64,000 nucleotides of DNA from Rhizobium sp. EC-SD404 (GCF_902498825.1 NZ_LR701459.1:2651890-2715889), one strand, 5' to 3'; positions 38,630 through 48,449 are shown, counted from the first letter of the stretch. Translations and numbers: made by a program. The notes: generated by a model not told the origin, from the letters alone.

Positions 38630-40888
38630 TCAAACAGCCTCACGCAACTCCCGCCACGCGGCCTCGACGATGGCCGCGGGCTTCGGCCGGCTGAAGAGAT
38701 AGCCTTGGCCGTAATGGCAACCATGGGCGAGCAACGTCTCCGCCTGGGTGCTCGTCTCCACACCTTCCGCCACGACCTTCTTTCCGAGCCGCCGTGCCAG
38801 GGTCAACACCGCCTCGACGATCGCCATGTCGGCGGGTGACGTCAGCATTGAGCGGATGAAGGACATGTCGAGCTTGATGATGTCGAACTCGAGCTGTCGC
38901 AAATGGACGAGTGAAGCGTAACCCGTGCCAAAATCATCGAAAGCGATCTTGATGCCGTGGTCGGACAGGCGCTTGAGGCCCGAGGCGACAGATGTGGCGC
39001 CGGTGGACAGAAGCACGCCTTCCGTCACCTCGACCTGGATGTCGCCGGGCGCAAGACCGGCCGTCTCCATGCCCGAAATCAGCCGATCGACGAAACCGTG
39101 GCCAATGAACTGGCTCGACGAGACGTTGATCGCGATATCGCCGAACGCGAAGCCGTCCGCCCGCCATCTGGCTGCCTGGCGGACGGCCTCGTCCATGACG
39201 AAGTCACCGATGCGCCGCGACATTTCCCCGTCTTCCAGCACGGCGAGATATTCGCCGGGCGCGGCATGGCGACCATCGGGCTGGCGCCAACGCAGCAGCG
39301 CTTCGAAGCCGCTGAGCGACCGGTCGGCAAGCTCGATCTTAGGCTGGTAGTAAAGGCAGAAATCGCCATTCTCCAGAGCCGTTCGAGCGCTGTTGATGAT
39401 GTTGAAGCGCTGCAGAGCGACGGCGTGGAGGTCGGAGGAATAGACCGCCAGGCAGTTGCGACCCGCAGCCTTCGCCTTGTAGACCGCGAGATCGGCCGAC
39501 TGCACCAGGTCCATCGCATCCGGCTCTGCCCCGCGCTCGGCAAAGGCGAGCCCGATCGACGCAGAGACCTGGAACGTCAGTCCCTTCCAGGTGATCGGCT
39601 CCTGGATGATCTGGCGCAGTCCCTCAAGCCGCGCATAAAGCGCCTCGATCTGGCAGTCCTCCGCGATAACGACCGTGAACTCGTCTCCGCCCGGCCGCAC
39701 AAGCAACCATTCCTTGCTGCAATGCCGGCGCAGTCGCGCGGCGATCGCCTTTAGACAGGCATCGCCTGCCATGTGCCCATAACTGTCGTTGATGGCCTTG
39801 AAACCATCCAGATCGAGGATCGCGACGCCAGTCGTCACATGCTGGTTGGCGCGCAGGAACGTATTGGCGTGGCGCAGGAAGTAGTTTCGATTGAAAAGGC
39901 CGGTCAGAGAGTCCCGATTGGCGATGTGATCGAGACGGCTGAGCAGGCGCTTCTGCCGCGTGATGTCCTGCATCATGCCGAAACGGCGCACGGGCCGACC
40001 GTTCGCGTCATACTCGAAATCGACCCGCAGCCGCACCCAACGCCGACGACCCTTGGCCGTTTTCAGCGCGGTCTCGAATTCCAGCGTTTGATGAGCCAGC
40101 ATCGCTTCGCGGATTGCCTTGAGATACCGCTTAAGCTCCCGCTTGGAATAGAAGCGGTTCATATGGACGAACTCGCTGACGGGCCCGATCTGCGCATCCT
40201 CGTCGAGATCATGGATGCGTTTCAGCATGCCGCTCCATTCGGCCTGACCTGTCACCAGATCGTGGTCGAACGCTCCCATTTCACCGAGAGCACAGGCTTC
40301 GTCGAGCATGCGGTTCTGCAACGTCAGCGCATGCGATTGTTCTTCGATTGTCCGGGCGGATTGAGCGAGCGACACCGAAAGGCGGGCCACGCGCACCGTG
40401 TCGCGATGCTGTCGGAGCAAAGTGGTTGCAACCGTGGCAAGCCGCTCCAACTGGGTCGCTTCGCGTGGAGACAATTGGCGAGGCTTGGTGTCCACGATGC
40501 ACAATGTGCCAAGAACGATTCCAGGGTCGATCTCCAACGGGAAACCCGCATAGAAGCGCAAACCGGGGTGCTCGTGGACGAGCGGATTGCCGTCAAACCT
40601 CGCGTCGATGCTCAGGTTCTCCACGACGACTGGCCGACCTTCCGCAAGTGCGACGTTACACAGGGAATGCATCCTGGGCGTGGCGGAATCTTCGAAGCCG
40701 GATCGGGAAATATTCCACTGGAAGTCGTGGTCGACGATCGTCACCACCGCACCGTCGACCTCGAAAATCTCGCGAGCAAAGCTGGTGATCGCGTCGAGAT
40801 CTTGAAATTCGGGCTTGTTGGATAGGTTGAGCGAGCGAACGGCCTCTAGCCGTTCTATTTCACCCTTGCCAACCGAACAAATCGTCAT
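38630..40888 (-). CDS. Bifunctional GGDEF/EAL cyclic-di-GMP protein with GAF and PAS
   Basis: 752 residues, no membrane segment. In order: GAF (about 25-165), PAS with a PAC-like end (195-315), GGDEF (about 325-490) with the intact motif GGDEF at 400-404, and EAL (about 500-745) with EAL at 529-531 plus DDFGTGYASL and VAEGVET. Both catalytic motifs are complete, so it may make and degrade cyclic di-GMP, with the input domains setting the balance. It lies between livM and the livK gene of the adjacent transporter. No dedicated partner is visible. Confidence 0.93.
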   Translation of the reverse strand: MTICSVGKGEIERLEAVRSLNLSNKPEFQDLDAITSFAREIFEVDGAVVTIVDHDFQWNISRSGFEDSATPRMHSLCNVALAEGRPVVVENLSIDARFDGNPLVHEHPGLRFYAGFPLEIDPGIVLGTLCIVDTKPRQLSPREATQLERLATVATTLLRQHRDTVRVARLSVSLAQSARTIEEQSHALTLQNRMLDEACALGEMGAFDHDLVTGQAEWSGMLKRIHDLDEDAQIGPVSEFVHMNRFYSKRELKRYLKAIREAMLAHQTLEFETALKTAKGRRRWVRLRVDFEYDANGRPVRRFGMMQDITRQKRLLSRLDHIANRDSLTGLFNRNYFLRHANTFLRANQHVTTGVAILDLDGFKAINDSYGHMAGDACLKAIAARLRRHCSKEWLLVRPGGDEFTVVIAEDCQIEALYARLEGLRQIIQEPITWKGLTFQVSASIGLAFAERGAEPDAMDLVQSADLAVYKAKAAGRNCLAVYSSDLHAVALQRFNIINSARTALENGDFCLYYQPKIELADRSLSGFEALLRWRQPDGRHAAPGEYLAVLEDGEMSRRIGDFVMDEAVRQAARWRADGFAFGDIAINVSSSQFIGHGFVDRLISGMETAGLAPGDIQVEVTEGVLLSTGATSVASGLKRLSDHGIKIAFDDFGTGYASLVHLRQLEFDIIKLDMSFIRSMLTSPADMAIVEAVLTLARRLGKKVVAEGVETSTQAETLLAHGCHYGQGYLFSRPKPAAIVEAAWRELREAV

Positions 40889-41003
40889 GGCTCACCCCAC
40901 ATGCTGTCCCTAACAGCTAGCGAATTGGCCGTTTCCAAAGTGTTACGGGTGCATGCCTACAAATTAGAATATTCGGAAACCTGTGACGTCGCCTGATAAC
41001 GAA

Positions 41004-41039
41004 GAAGGGAGCCTGCAGTATGCACTACAGGCTCCCTTC
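41004..41039 (-). terminator. Terminator after livK
   Basis: GAAGGGAGCCTG (41004-41015) and its exact complement (41028-41039) give a perfect 12-bp stem with a 12-base loop, 31 bases after the livK stop. On the minus strand it is followed by TTCGTTATC, a weak T-tract. It insulates livK from the GGDEF/EAL gene downstream. Confidence 0.72.
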
Positions 41040-41070
41040 GAAGCGAAACGTTACGTTAGCGAGGCGAGAC

Positions 41071-42276
41071 TCAGGTCGCCGGGCCGACGACGACGAACTC
41101 GCCGTTCTCGACCGTCATCTCGTCGAACACGCCGGGCACGTCGCCAGCGTCGTCGAACTCGTGGCTGCCGGAAGCGCCTTCATAGTTGATGTCCTGACCG
41201 GCTTCGATCAGCTCAACCGCCTTCTCCCACTCGCCCGGCAGAATGACTTCGCCCGGCTCCGTCGAGATTTCGCGCAATGCTTCGTTGAGGCCTTCCATCT
41301 CTCCGCCGTTCTTCTGCAGAGCGAGGGCGAGAAGGAATGCCGCGTCATAGGACTGTGCGGCGAAGGTCGCGCTCGGGTCGAAACCCGCTTCCTCTGCTGC
41401 AGCATCGTAAGCGGCGCGGCCCGGCAGTTCCGGAGAGCCCGGACGGGTCGCGATCATGCCATCGGCGCTGGAACCGATGAGTTCGCCGAGACGGTTGCCG
41501 ACCATGCCGTCACCACCGACGAACTGCGAGAAGTCGCCGCCTTCGACGGCCTGGCGAATGAGTGTGCCGCCCGAACCGTCGACATAAGCAAGCACGACGA
41601 GTGCCTCGGCGCCCATGGACGACAGCGAACCGATTTCGGCGCGATAGTCGGCCTTGCCGTCTTCATGCGCTTCGGAGGCGAGCACCTGGCCACCGGCAGC
41701 TTCGAAAGCAGCGCCGAAGGCATCGGCAAAGCCAGTGCCGTAGTCGTTGTTCACGTAGGACACGGCAACGCTCGTGATGCCCTTGCTGAACACGAGGTTG
41801 GCGAGAACTTCACCCTGGAACGCGTCTGAAGGCGCGGTACGGAAGACGAGGTCGTTGTCTTCGAGCGTGGTCAGCGACGGCGCGGTGGACGCCGGCGAGA
41901 TCATGACGACGCCGCCTGGAACGGCCGCGTTGTTGGCTGCGGCAACAGTTGCACCCGAGCACATCGCACCGACGATCGCCTTGACGCTTTCGACGTTGAC
42001 GAGACGGTCGGCGGCATCCGATGCACGCGTCGCGTCGACGCAACCGTCGTCGCCGATGACCAGCGAAGCCTGGCTCTCATCACCGAAGAAACCGCCCTGC
42101 TCGTTGATCTGGGCGATGGCCAATTCCGCACCTGCCACGATCGGCGGCATCAGGCTTTCGATCGGTCCGGTCATGCCGCCGATGAAGCCGATCTTGAAAT
42201 CCTCCGCCAAGGCTGCCGTCGTCAGGCTCGCTACAGCCACGCCGGTGGCGAGCGCCGTCTTGAATGCTGGCAACAT
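41071..42276 (-). CDS. livK: Liv-type ABC transporter substrate-binding protein
   Basis: 401 residues from ATG at 42276, with GGGAGAG upstream. The signal peptide is residues 1-24 (MLPAFKTALATG...TTAALAED). Type I periplasmic binding fold with FKIGFIGGMTGPIESL, VIGDDGCVD, VGAMCSGATVAAAN and VMISPASTAPSL. It probably serves the livGFHM system encoded just before the GGDEF/EAL gene, though it is transcribed on the opposite strand. The ligand is unknown. Confidence 0.88.
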   Translation of the reverse strand: MLPAFKTALATGVAVASLTTAALAEDFKIGFIGGMTGPIESLMPPIVAGAELAIAQINEQGGFFGDESQASLVIGDDGCVDATRASDAADRLVNVESVKAIVGAMCSGATVAAANNAAVPGGVVMISPASTAPSLTTLEDNDLVFRTAPSDAFQGEVLANLVFSKGITSVAVSYVNNDYGTGFADAFGAAFEAAGGQVLASEAHEDGKADYRAEIGSLSSMGAEALVVLAYVDGSGGTLIRQAVEGGDFSQFVGGDGMVGNRLGELIGSSADGMIATRPGSPELPGRAAYDAAAEEAGFDPSATFAAQSYDAAFLLALALQKNGGEMEGLNEALREISTEPGEVILPGEWEKAVELIEAGQDINYEGASGSHEFDDAGDVPGVFDEMTVENGEFVVVGPAT

Positions 42277-42723
42277 GTAGTCACTCTCCCTGAAATCTGT
42301 CGGAGCGCATCGTTCGTGCGTCCGTCCTGTCTTTGACTGTCCTTTCAGGCGTCTCTGCCCAAAAGTTGGCCGATCATAGCGATTGGCGTGCATCTGGAAA
42401 GGAGGGGTCGAGAATTTCGACTGGGGCTTCTCGCCAGAGCGCTGATCACCTCCCCCGTCTTGACTTTTGTCGAGGAAAAGACGACATGCGGTTCAGCTTT
42501 CCCTTTAGGCCGCCAGCGTGAGCGCGCCATTTCGGGTTTTAACGATCCGATCAACAAGGTTTCATAAAGCGGCAGTTCCCAAGAACGACGAATCCAATTC
42601 GTCGCCCTGGCGCTGAAGAAAGCATTCCCAATCCAAGTTCCCATTTCACGCGGGGTTCTTGAAGTCGACACCCGGACCGAAAAGGTTCCGCGTGCGGCTG
42701 CCCACGCCTGAAAGGCATGTACT
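42277..42723. other. 447-base divergent region, livK / DEAD-box helicase
   Basis: No gene supported. It must contain the livK promoter (left) and a long 5' leader for the helicase (right). TTGACT at 42461-42466 is a possible -35 element for the helicase; if used, the leader would exceed 200 bases. Long leaders are typical of cold-regulated DEAD-box helicase genes, but I see no single dominant fold. Confidence 0.45.
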
Positions 42724-44043
42724 TTGAACGATTTCGCTTCGCTTGGACTTTCCAAGCAAACACTTGCGCCGCTCGTTGCCCTCGGTTTCACCCAGCCGAC
42801 GCCGATCCAGGCACAAGCCATCCCACTCGTCCTGAAGGGCCACGATCTGATCGGCCTCGCTCAGACGGGCACCGGCAAGACGGCCGCTTTCGGCCTTCCG
42901 CTCATCGAAGGTCTGCTCTCCGACGGCAAGAAGCCGGAGCCGCGCGCCACGCGTGCCCTGATTCTTGCTCCGACGCGTGAACTGGTCAACCAGATCGCCG
43001 CCAATCTGAAGGCGTTCGTCAAGAACACCCCGCTCAAGATCGGCATCGTCGTCGGTGGCGTTTCGATCAACGGCCAGATGCGCATGCTCGACCGCGGGCT
43101 CGACATTCTGGTGTCCACGCCCGGCCGACTGCTCGATCTCGTGGACCGCAAGGCGCTGAGCCTGCACCAGGTGCACCGCCTCATCCTCGACGAGGCCGAC
43201 CAGATGCTTGATCTCGGCTTCATTCACGATCTGCGCAAGATCGTGAAGCTCGTGCCCAAGAAGCGCCAGACGCTGCTGTTCTCGGCAACGATGCCGAAGA
43301 TGATCGCGGATCTCGCCGACAGCTACCTCACCGACCCGATGCGCGTCGAAGTCTCGCCTCCCGGCAAGGCTGCCGACAAGGTCGAGCAGAGCGTGCATTT
43401 CGTCACCGACAAGTCCGCAAAGACCGGCCTTCTGATCGAGTGCCTGCGCGCCAACCCCGATGGCCTTGCACTGGTCTTCGGCCGCACGAAGCACGGCTCT
43501 GAGAAGCTGATGAAGCAGCTCGTCGCTGCCGGTTTCTCGGCCGCCTCAATCCATGGCAACAAGAGCCAGAACCAGCGCGAGCGCGCCTTGAAGGAATTCA
43601 AGGACGGCAAGGTTCGGGTACTGGTGGCAACCGACGTCGCAGCACGCGGCATCGACATCACCGGCGTCAGCCACGTCTACAATTTCGAGCTGCCGGAAGT
43701 TCCGGACGCTTACGTGCACCGGATCGGTCGTACGGCACGTGCCGGCCGCGATGGCCTGGCCGTCGCGTTCTGTGCTCCGGACGAAATTCGTTTGCTGCGC
43801 GACATCGAGAAGCTCATGGGCATCTCGATCGCGGTCGCAGGCGGTGTCGCACCGGCTGACCACGCTCGCCCCGCCCGCGGTGGCGGCAAAGGCCCCGGTC
43901 GCGGCAATGGCGGCGGACGCGGCAACGGCCAGCGCCCCGAGCGTACCGGCAACAGCGAGCGCCCGAGCGGCCGTTCGCATCGCCGTATCGGCAAGGGCAA
44001 GCGCGAAGGTGCATCCCAGGGCGGCCAGCGCCGCAGCGCCTGA
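42724..44043 (+). CDS. DEAD-box ATP-dependent RNA helicase (RhlE-like)
   Basis: 439 residues from a TTG start at 42724; GAAAGG is at suitable distance and there is no early in-frame ATG. Helicase motifs are complete: Q motif TPIQAQAIP, motif I AQTGTGKTA, DEAD in LILDEADQMLD, SAT in LLFSATMP, TDVAARGID and HRIGRTARAGR. Residues about 375-439 form a Gly/Arg/Lys-rich tail (RGGGKGPGRGNGGGRGNG) that should bind RNA non-specifically. Such proteins unwind RNA in ribosome assembly and mRNA decay, often in the cold. Confidence 0.93.
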   Translation: MNDFASLGLSKQTLAPLVALGFTQPTPIQAQAIPLVLKGHDLIGLAQTGTGKTAAFGLPLIEGLLSDGKKPEPRATRALILAPTRELVNQIAANLKAFVKNTPLKIGIVVGGVSINGQMRMLDRGLDILVSTPGRLLDLVDRKALSLHQVHRLILDEADQMLDLGFIHDLRKIVKLVPKKRQTLLFSATMPKMIADLADSYLTDPMRVEVSPPGKAADKVEQSVHFVTDKSAKTGLLIECLRANPDGLALVFGRTKHGSEKLMKQLVAAGFSAASIHGNKSQNQRERALKEFKDGKVRVLVATDVAARGIDITGVSHVYNFELPEVPDAYVHRIGRTARAGRDGLAVAFCAPDEIRLLRDIEKLMGISIAVAGGVAPADHARPARGGGKGPGRGNGGGRGNGQRPERTGNSERPSGRSHRRIGKGKREGASQGGQRRSA

Positions 44044-44066
44044 TCGTTCTCTTCAATGACAATGAA

Positions 44067-44097
44067 GGCCGTCGCTGAACAAGCGGCGGCCTTTTTC
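44067..44097 (+). terminator. Rho-independent terminator after helicase gene
   Basis: GGCCGTCGCT pairs with AGCGGCGGCC (one G-U pair) around GAACA and is followed by TTTTTCTTT. It lies 23 bases after the helicase stop and separates it from the convergent transporter gene. Confidence 0.9.
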
Positions 44098-44111
44098 TTT
44101 GCCCGCTCGGC

Positions 44112-45005
44112 TCAGGTGGGCAGCACGGCTTTCGGCTTGCGGTTCGTCAAATAGACGCCGAGCACGACGACCAAGGTACCGACGATCATCGGCAGCGTCA
44201 GTTCTTCGCCGAAATAGAGGAAGGCCTGGATCGCGACCGTGGGCGGAACGAGGTAGATGAGCGACGCCGCCCGCGATACCTGCCCACGCCGGATGAGATA
44301 GAGCAGCAGCGCAACGGCCAGCAGCGACAGCCCGAACACCGACCAGGCAAGCGCGACGAACACCTCGAAGTTCCAGACGATCCGCATGTCTTCCAGCAGC
44401 AACACGAATGGGGCGGTCACGACGAACGCGCCCAAATATTGCAGCGTCGCGATGGTGCGCAGGTCGCCGGTCTGAAGATAGCGCTTCTGGTAGAGCGTGC
44501 CGGCCGTAACCGCGATCATGGCGACGACATTGACGATGAGCGGCACCGTCGCGGCGGCGATCTGTTCCGGTTCGAGCGCCATCAAATTCGGCACGATGGC
44601 GATCATGAGACCGATGAGCCCGAGACCGATGCCGAGCTTCTGGCCGCCCGACAGGCGCTCGCCCACGACGAAGGGCGCGACGGTGGCCGTGAGCAGAGGC
44701 TGGAGTGCGGCAATGAGCCCCGAAAGTGCTGTCGGCACGCCGTGGGCGATCGCCCACCAGACGCCGCCGAGATATATCGCGTGCAGAAGCACGCCCGAAA
44801 AAGTGGCATGCCACCACTGCGCCCGGGTCTGCGGCCATTCGGCACGCACGATCATGCAGAACACGACGAATACTGCGGCGGCGGACACGTAGCGCAAGCA
44901 CAGAAAGAACAGCGGATCCGCGTGCGGTGCGGCATAACGCGCCACGATCCAACCCGTGGACCAGAGCAGCACGAATAGCGCGGGGGCGATGCGTTCGATT
45001 GTCAT
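44112..45005 (-). CDS. EamA/DMT-family transporter
   Basis: 297 residues with ten predicted membrane segments in two EamA repeats: the first begins ALFVLLWSTGWIVARYA, the second begins near residue 158 (VAMIAVTAGTLYQKRY). Members export metabolites such as amino acids or purines, or protect against toxic compounds. The substrate cannot be read from the sequence. It is divergent from the ATP-grasp gene. Confidence 0.88.
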   Translation of the reverse strand: MTIERIAPALFVLLWSTGWIVARYAAPHADPLFFLCLRYVSAAAVFVVFCMIVRAEWPQTRAQWWHATFSGVLLHAIYLGGVWWAIAHGVPTALSGLIAALQPLLTATVAPFVVGERLSGGQKLGIGLGLIGLMIAIVPNLMALEPEQIAAATVPLIVNVVAMIAVTAGTLYQKRYLQTGDLRTIATLQYLGAFVVTAPFVLLLEDMRIVWNFEVFVALAWSVFGLSLLAVALLLYLIRRGQVSRAASLIYLVPPTVAIQAFLYFGEELTLPMIVGTLVVVLGVYLTNRKPKAVLPT

Positions 45006-45188
45006 GGGGAGAGCGGCTCGCAGGCGGAAATTCGCGTCGACCGTTACGCGCGCTGGCGCAACCTGTCAAAGCATGATCAAAGCTTGTGCAACCACGCCTC
45101 AGCTTAAGGCATTGTTTTGCCTCTGCTCGCAGCCGCTTGCAAAGCCTCCCGCTTTGCTCTTTCATGACTGAAAAGAGGGAGCTTTGAT

Positions 45189-46601
45189 TTGCCGTTCGAC
45201 GAAATGCTCGATGCAGACGACCGGCCCCGCGGGCCCTATTCGGAGTATATGTCCTGGTACGGCGAGCAGGACCACGCCAGACTCCTGACGAAGTCGCGTG
45301 ATGCCGAGGCCATCTTCCGCAAGACCGGCATCACCTTCGCCGTCTACGGCAAGGAAGAAGCCGCTGAGCGCATCATCCCCTTCGATATCGTACCCCGGGT
45401 GATCTCCGGCCGCGAATGGCGCAGGCTCGCCCAAGGGATCGAGCAACGTGTCGCGGCACTCAACGCGTTTCTCGACGACATCTATCACAAACAGGAAATC
45501 ATCCGCGCCGGCCGCGTGCCGCGTCATCTGATCGAGCGCAACGTTGCCTTCCTTCCGGAAATGATCGGCATGCGGCCGCCGGGCGGCGTCTACACGCACA
45601 TCATCGGCACCGACATCGTGCGCACCGGTGAAGACGAATTCTACGTTCTCGAGGACAACGCCCGCACGCCTTCCGGCGTCTCCTACATGCTGGAGAACCG
45701 GGAAACGATGATGCAGATGTTCCCGGAATTGTTTCACCGGGTGCGCGTTCGGCCGGTCGAAAACTATCCGATGCTGCTGCGCCAGAGCCTCGAGGCATCG
45801 GCGCCCCCTGGCTGCACGGACAAGCCGCGCGTCGCCGTGCTGACGCCCGGGATCTACAACTCGGCCTATTATGAACACGCGTTCCTTGCCGACCAAATGG
45901 GCGTTGAACTGGTAGAAGGTCCCGACCTGAGGGTCATTGGCGGTCGCGTCGCCATGCGCACCACCCAAGGCTACAAGCCCATCGACGTGCTCTATCGCCG
46001 CGTCGATGATGATTTTCTCGATCCCCTCACCTTCCGGCCGGAATCGGCACTCGGCGTGGCCGGGATCATGGACGTCTACCGCGCGGGCAACATCACCATC
46101 GCCAATGCGCCCGGCACAGGAATAGCCGACGACAAGGCGATCTATTCCTACATGCCGGAAATCGTCGAGTTCTATACGGGCCGCAAGCCGCTTCTCGAGA
46201 ACGTACCGACCTATCGATGCTCTGAACCGGACACGCTGAAATACGTGCTGGAGAACCTCGGAGAACTGGTCGTCAAGGAGGTTCACGGCTCCGGCGGCTA
46301 CGGCATGCTCGTCGGCCCGACGTCGTCCAAAAAGGAAATCAGCGCATTCGCCGCCAAGCTCAAGTCGCGGCCGGGCAACTATATTGCTCAGCCGACCCTA
46401 TCGCTCTCCACCGTCCCGATCCTCGTCAAGAAGGGCGTCGCGCCGCGTCACGTGGACCTGCGGCCGTTCGTGCTCGTTGCACCAAACCGCATCCAGATCA
46501 TTCCGGGCGGTCTGACGCGCGTCGCATTGAAGGCCGGTTCGCTCGTCGTCAACTCCAGCCAAGGCGGAGGCACCAAGGACACCTGGGTGTTGGAGGATTG
46601 A
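45189..46601 (+). CDS. Circularly permuted ATP-grasp type 2 protein (Anbu cluster)
   Basis: 470 residues from TTG at 45189, with GAGGGAG upstream. It belongs to the CP_ATPgrasp_2 family. Conserved segments are DAEAIFRKTGITFAVYG, FYVLEDNARTPSGVSYMLENR, VAVLTPGIYNSAYYEH, VVKEVHGSGGYGMLVGP (glycine-rich ATP loop), HVDLRPFVLV and NSSQGGGTKDTWVLED. The family is predicted to join carboxyl and amino groups using ATP, possibly forming peptide tags or small peptides. It is the first gene of a four-gene set with alpha-E, transglutaminase-like and Anbu proteins. Biochemical activity is not established for this set, as far as I know. Confidence 0.9.
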   Translation: MPFDEMLDADDRPRGPYSEYMSWYGEQDHARLLTKSRDAEAIFRKTGITFAVYGKEEAAERIIPFDIVPRVISGREWRRLAQGIEQRVAALNAFLDDIYHKQEIIRAGRVPRHLIERNVAFLPEMIGMRPPGGVYTHIIGTDIVRTGEDEFYVLEDNARTPSGVSYMLENRETMMQMFPELFHRVRVRPVENYPMLLRQSLEASAPPGCTDKPRVAVLTPGIYNSAYYEHAFLADQMGVELVEGPDLRVIGGRVAMRTTQGYKPIDVLYRRVDDDFLDPLTFRPESALGVAGIMDVYRAGNITIANAPGTGIADDKAIYSYMPEIVEFYTGRKPLLENVPTYRCSEPDTLKYVLENLGELVVKEVHGSGGYGMLVGPTSSKKEISAFAAKLKSRPGNYIAQPTLSLSTVPILVKKGVAPRHVDLRPFVLVAPNRIQIIPGGLTRVALKAGSLVVNSSQGGGTKDTWVLED

Positions 46602-46605
46602 TGCG

Positions 46606-47547
46606 ATGATGCTCGGACGCACAGCCAACGGCCTTTTCTGGATGTTCCGCTACATAGAGCGGGCAGAAAACACCGCCCGCCTGATCGATGCCGGGGTGCG
46701 CATGTCGCTCACCGCCGCGAAAGGCTCCGACGATGAATGGACGTCGGTGCTGAAGAGCGCCGGCGTCGAGGCGAATTTCCTGCAGCACTATGGCTCGGTG
46801 ACAGGCGCGGATGCCATCGATTTCATGCTGCGCGACGAGCGCAACTCGTCCAGCGTGCTTTCGGTCATCCACGAAGCCCGGTCGAACGCACGCATGGTTC
46901 GCACCGCCCTGACCCGTGAGGCCTGGGAAAGCACCAACGAGTGCTGGATCGACCTGACATCTCGGCTCTCGCGCCGCGTTCGCGATGCGGATCTGCCGAG
47001 TGTACTGGACCTCATCAAGCAACGGACGGGCCTGATCCGCGGCGCCTTCCACGGAACGATGCTGCGCAACGAGATCTTCAACTTCTCGCGCATCGGCACC
47101 TTCATCGAGCGCGCCGACAACACGGCTCGCATCCTCGACGTCAAATACTATCTGCTGCTTCCGGCGGTGACCTATGTCGGTTCATCGCTGGACAACGTGC
47201 AGTGGGTGTCGATCCTGCGGTCGGTCTCGGCGCATCGTTCGTATGGCTGGGTCTACGAATCCGATCTCAATCCCACGAACATCGCGGACTTCCTCATCCT
47301 GAACGGGCGCATGCCGCGCTCGCTCGCCTACTGCCATGAGAAGATCACCAACAATCTCGGCTATCTGGAAACGGAATATGGCATCCGGCATGGAGCGCAC
47401 GACACTGCGCTTGAAATACTGGAAACCCTGCAGAACCGTGATATTCGGGCCATCATCGACGGCGGACTGCACCAGTTTCTGGAAGACTTCATCCGACGCA
47501 ACAGCCGTCTCGGCCAAGAGATCGCGGAAGCCTACAGGTTCTATTGA
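46606..47547 (+). CDS. Alpha-E domain protein (DUF403)
   Basis: 313 residues, all-helical. It opens MLGRTANGLFWMFRYIERAE and has a related second copy of the motif: IERAENTARLID near residue 19 and IERADNTARILD near residue 166, suggesting an internal pair of helical signatures. Alpha-E proteins nearly always occur with circularly permuted ATP-grasp enzymes and are thought to be partners or scaffolds. It starts four bases after the ATP-grasp stop and ends two bases before the next start. Confidence 0.92.
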   Translation: MMLGRTANGLFWMFRYIERAENTARLIDAGVRMSLTAAKGSDDEWTSVLKSAGVEANFLQHYGSVTGADAIDFMLRDERNSSSVLSVIHEARSNARMVRTALTREAWESTNECWIDLTSRLSRRVRDADLPSVLDLIKQRTGLIRGAFHGTMLRNEIFNFSRIGTFIERADNTARILDVKYYLLLPAVTYVGSSLDNVQWVSILRSVSAHRSYGWVYESDLNPTNIADFLILNGRMPRSLAYCHEKITNNLGYLETEYGIRHGAHDTALEILETLQNRDIRAIIDGGLHQFLEDFIRRNSRLGQEIAEAYRFY

Positions 47548-47549
47548 TC

Positions 47550-48344
47550 ATGCAAATCCGGGTCAGCCACTCGACCGAATACAATTACAACATCCCCATC
47601 TACTACGCGCTTCAGCGGCTGCGACTGACACCGCGGTCCGGACGCGGGCAGACGGTGATCAATTGGCAGACCGACATCGAAGGTGCGCGGGTCGAAGTGA
47701 CCTATGACGACCATTTCGGCAATCTGACGCAGCTCCTGTCGGCCGAAGGCGATCCCCACATGATCCGGATCGTCGCGCATGGCGAGGTGGTGACGGAAGA
47801 CGTGAACGGCGTCTCCGGCCCGCATGTGGGCTATGCGCCGCTTTGGCTCTACCTGCGCGACACCCACCTGACCCGCGCCGGCAAGCCCATCCGCGATCTG
47901 GCCCGCTCGATCCCGGGCAAGGAACCGCTGGAGCGGCTTCATGGGCTGATGGCGACGATCAGCGACAAGGTGGCCTACGAGATTGGAACCACCGACGCCC
48001 AGACGACCGCAGAGGAAGCGCTCGAGAACGGCAGCGGCGTTTGTCAGGACCATAGCCACATCTTCCTGAGCGCTGCCCGCTATCTCGATTTTCCGTCGCG
48101 CTACGTGTCAGGCTATTTGCTGATGGACGACCGCACCGAGCAGGTGGCGACGCATGCCTGGGCCGAAGCCTTCGTCGAAGGTCTCGGTTGGGTCGGCTTC
48201 GATGCTGCGAACGGCATCTCGCCGGACGAGCGCTATATCCGCATCGCGACCGGTCTCGATTTCGTCGACGTCTCTCCGGTTTCCGGTATCCGCCATGGAA
48301 ATTCCACCGAAACGCTTGCCGTGGCGATAACGGTGGAGCAGTAA
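47550..48344 (+). CDS. Transglutaminase-like cysteine peptidase (Anbu cluster)
   Basis: 264 residues. An N-terminal beta domain (MQIRVSHSTEYNYN, common to COG1305 proteins) is followed by the transglutaminase core with Cys165 in GSGVCQDHSH, His202 in THAWAEAF and Asp218 in GFDAANG, so the catalytic triad is complete. It could be a peptidase, deamidase or amide-forming enzyme. ATG at 47550 is two bases after the previous stop. There is no signal peptide, so it acts in the cytoplasm with the rest of the cluster. Confidence 0.92.
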   Translation: MQIRVSHSTEYNYNIPIYYALQRLRLTPRSGRGQTVINWQTDIEGARVEVTYDDHFGNLTQLLSAEGDPHMIRIVAHGEVVTEDVNGVSGPHVGYAPLWLYLRDTHLTRAGKPIRDLARSIPGKEPLERLHGLMATISDKVAYEIGTTDAQTTAEEALENGSGVCQDHSHIFLSAARYLDFPSRYVSGYLLMDDRTEQVATHAWAEAFVEGLGWVGFDAANGISPDERYIRIATGLDFVDVSPVSGIRHGNSTETLAVAITVEQ

Positions 48345-48449
48345 TTCGGCTCGCGAAATTCGGATACATCTGAGTCGCGCCGAGGCGCGTAAAGGGTGAC
48401 GAAGACGGTCGGGGGTGGCCGGTAATCTGATGGCGGGGTGACGTAAGCG

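Noticed and set aside
42345..42821. 158-codon minus-strand frame between livK and the helicase
   Set aside because: No ribosome site, no recognisable domain, and it overlaps the helicase N-terminus; more likely chance.
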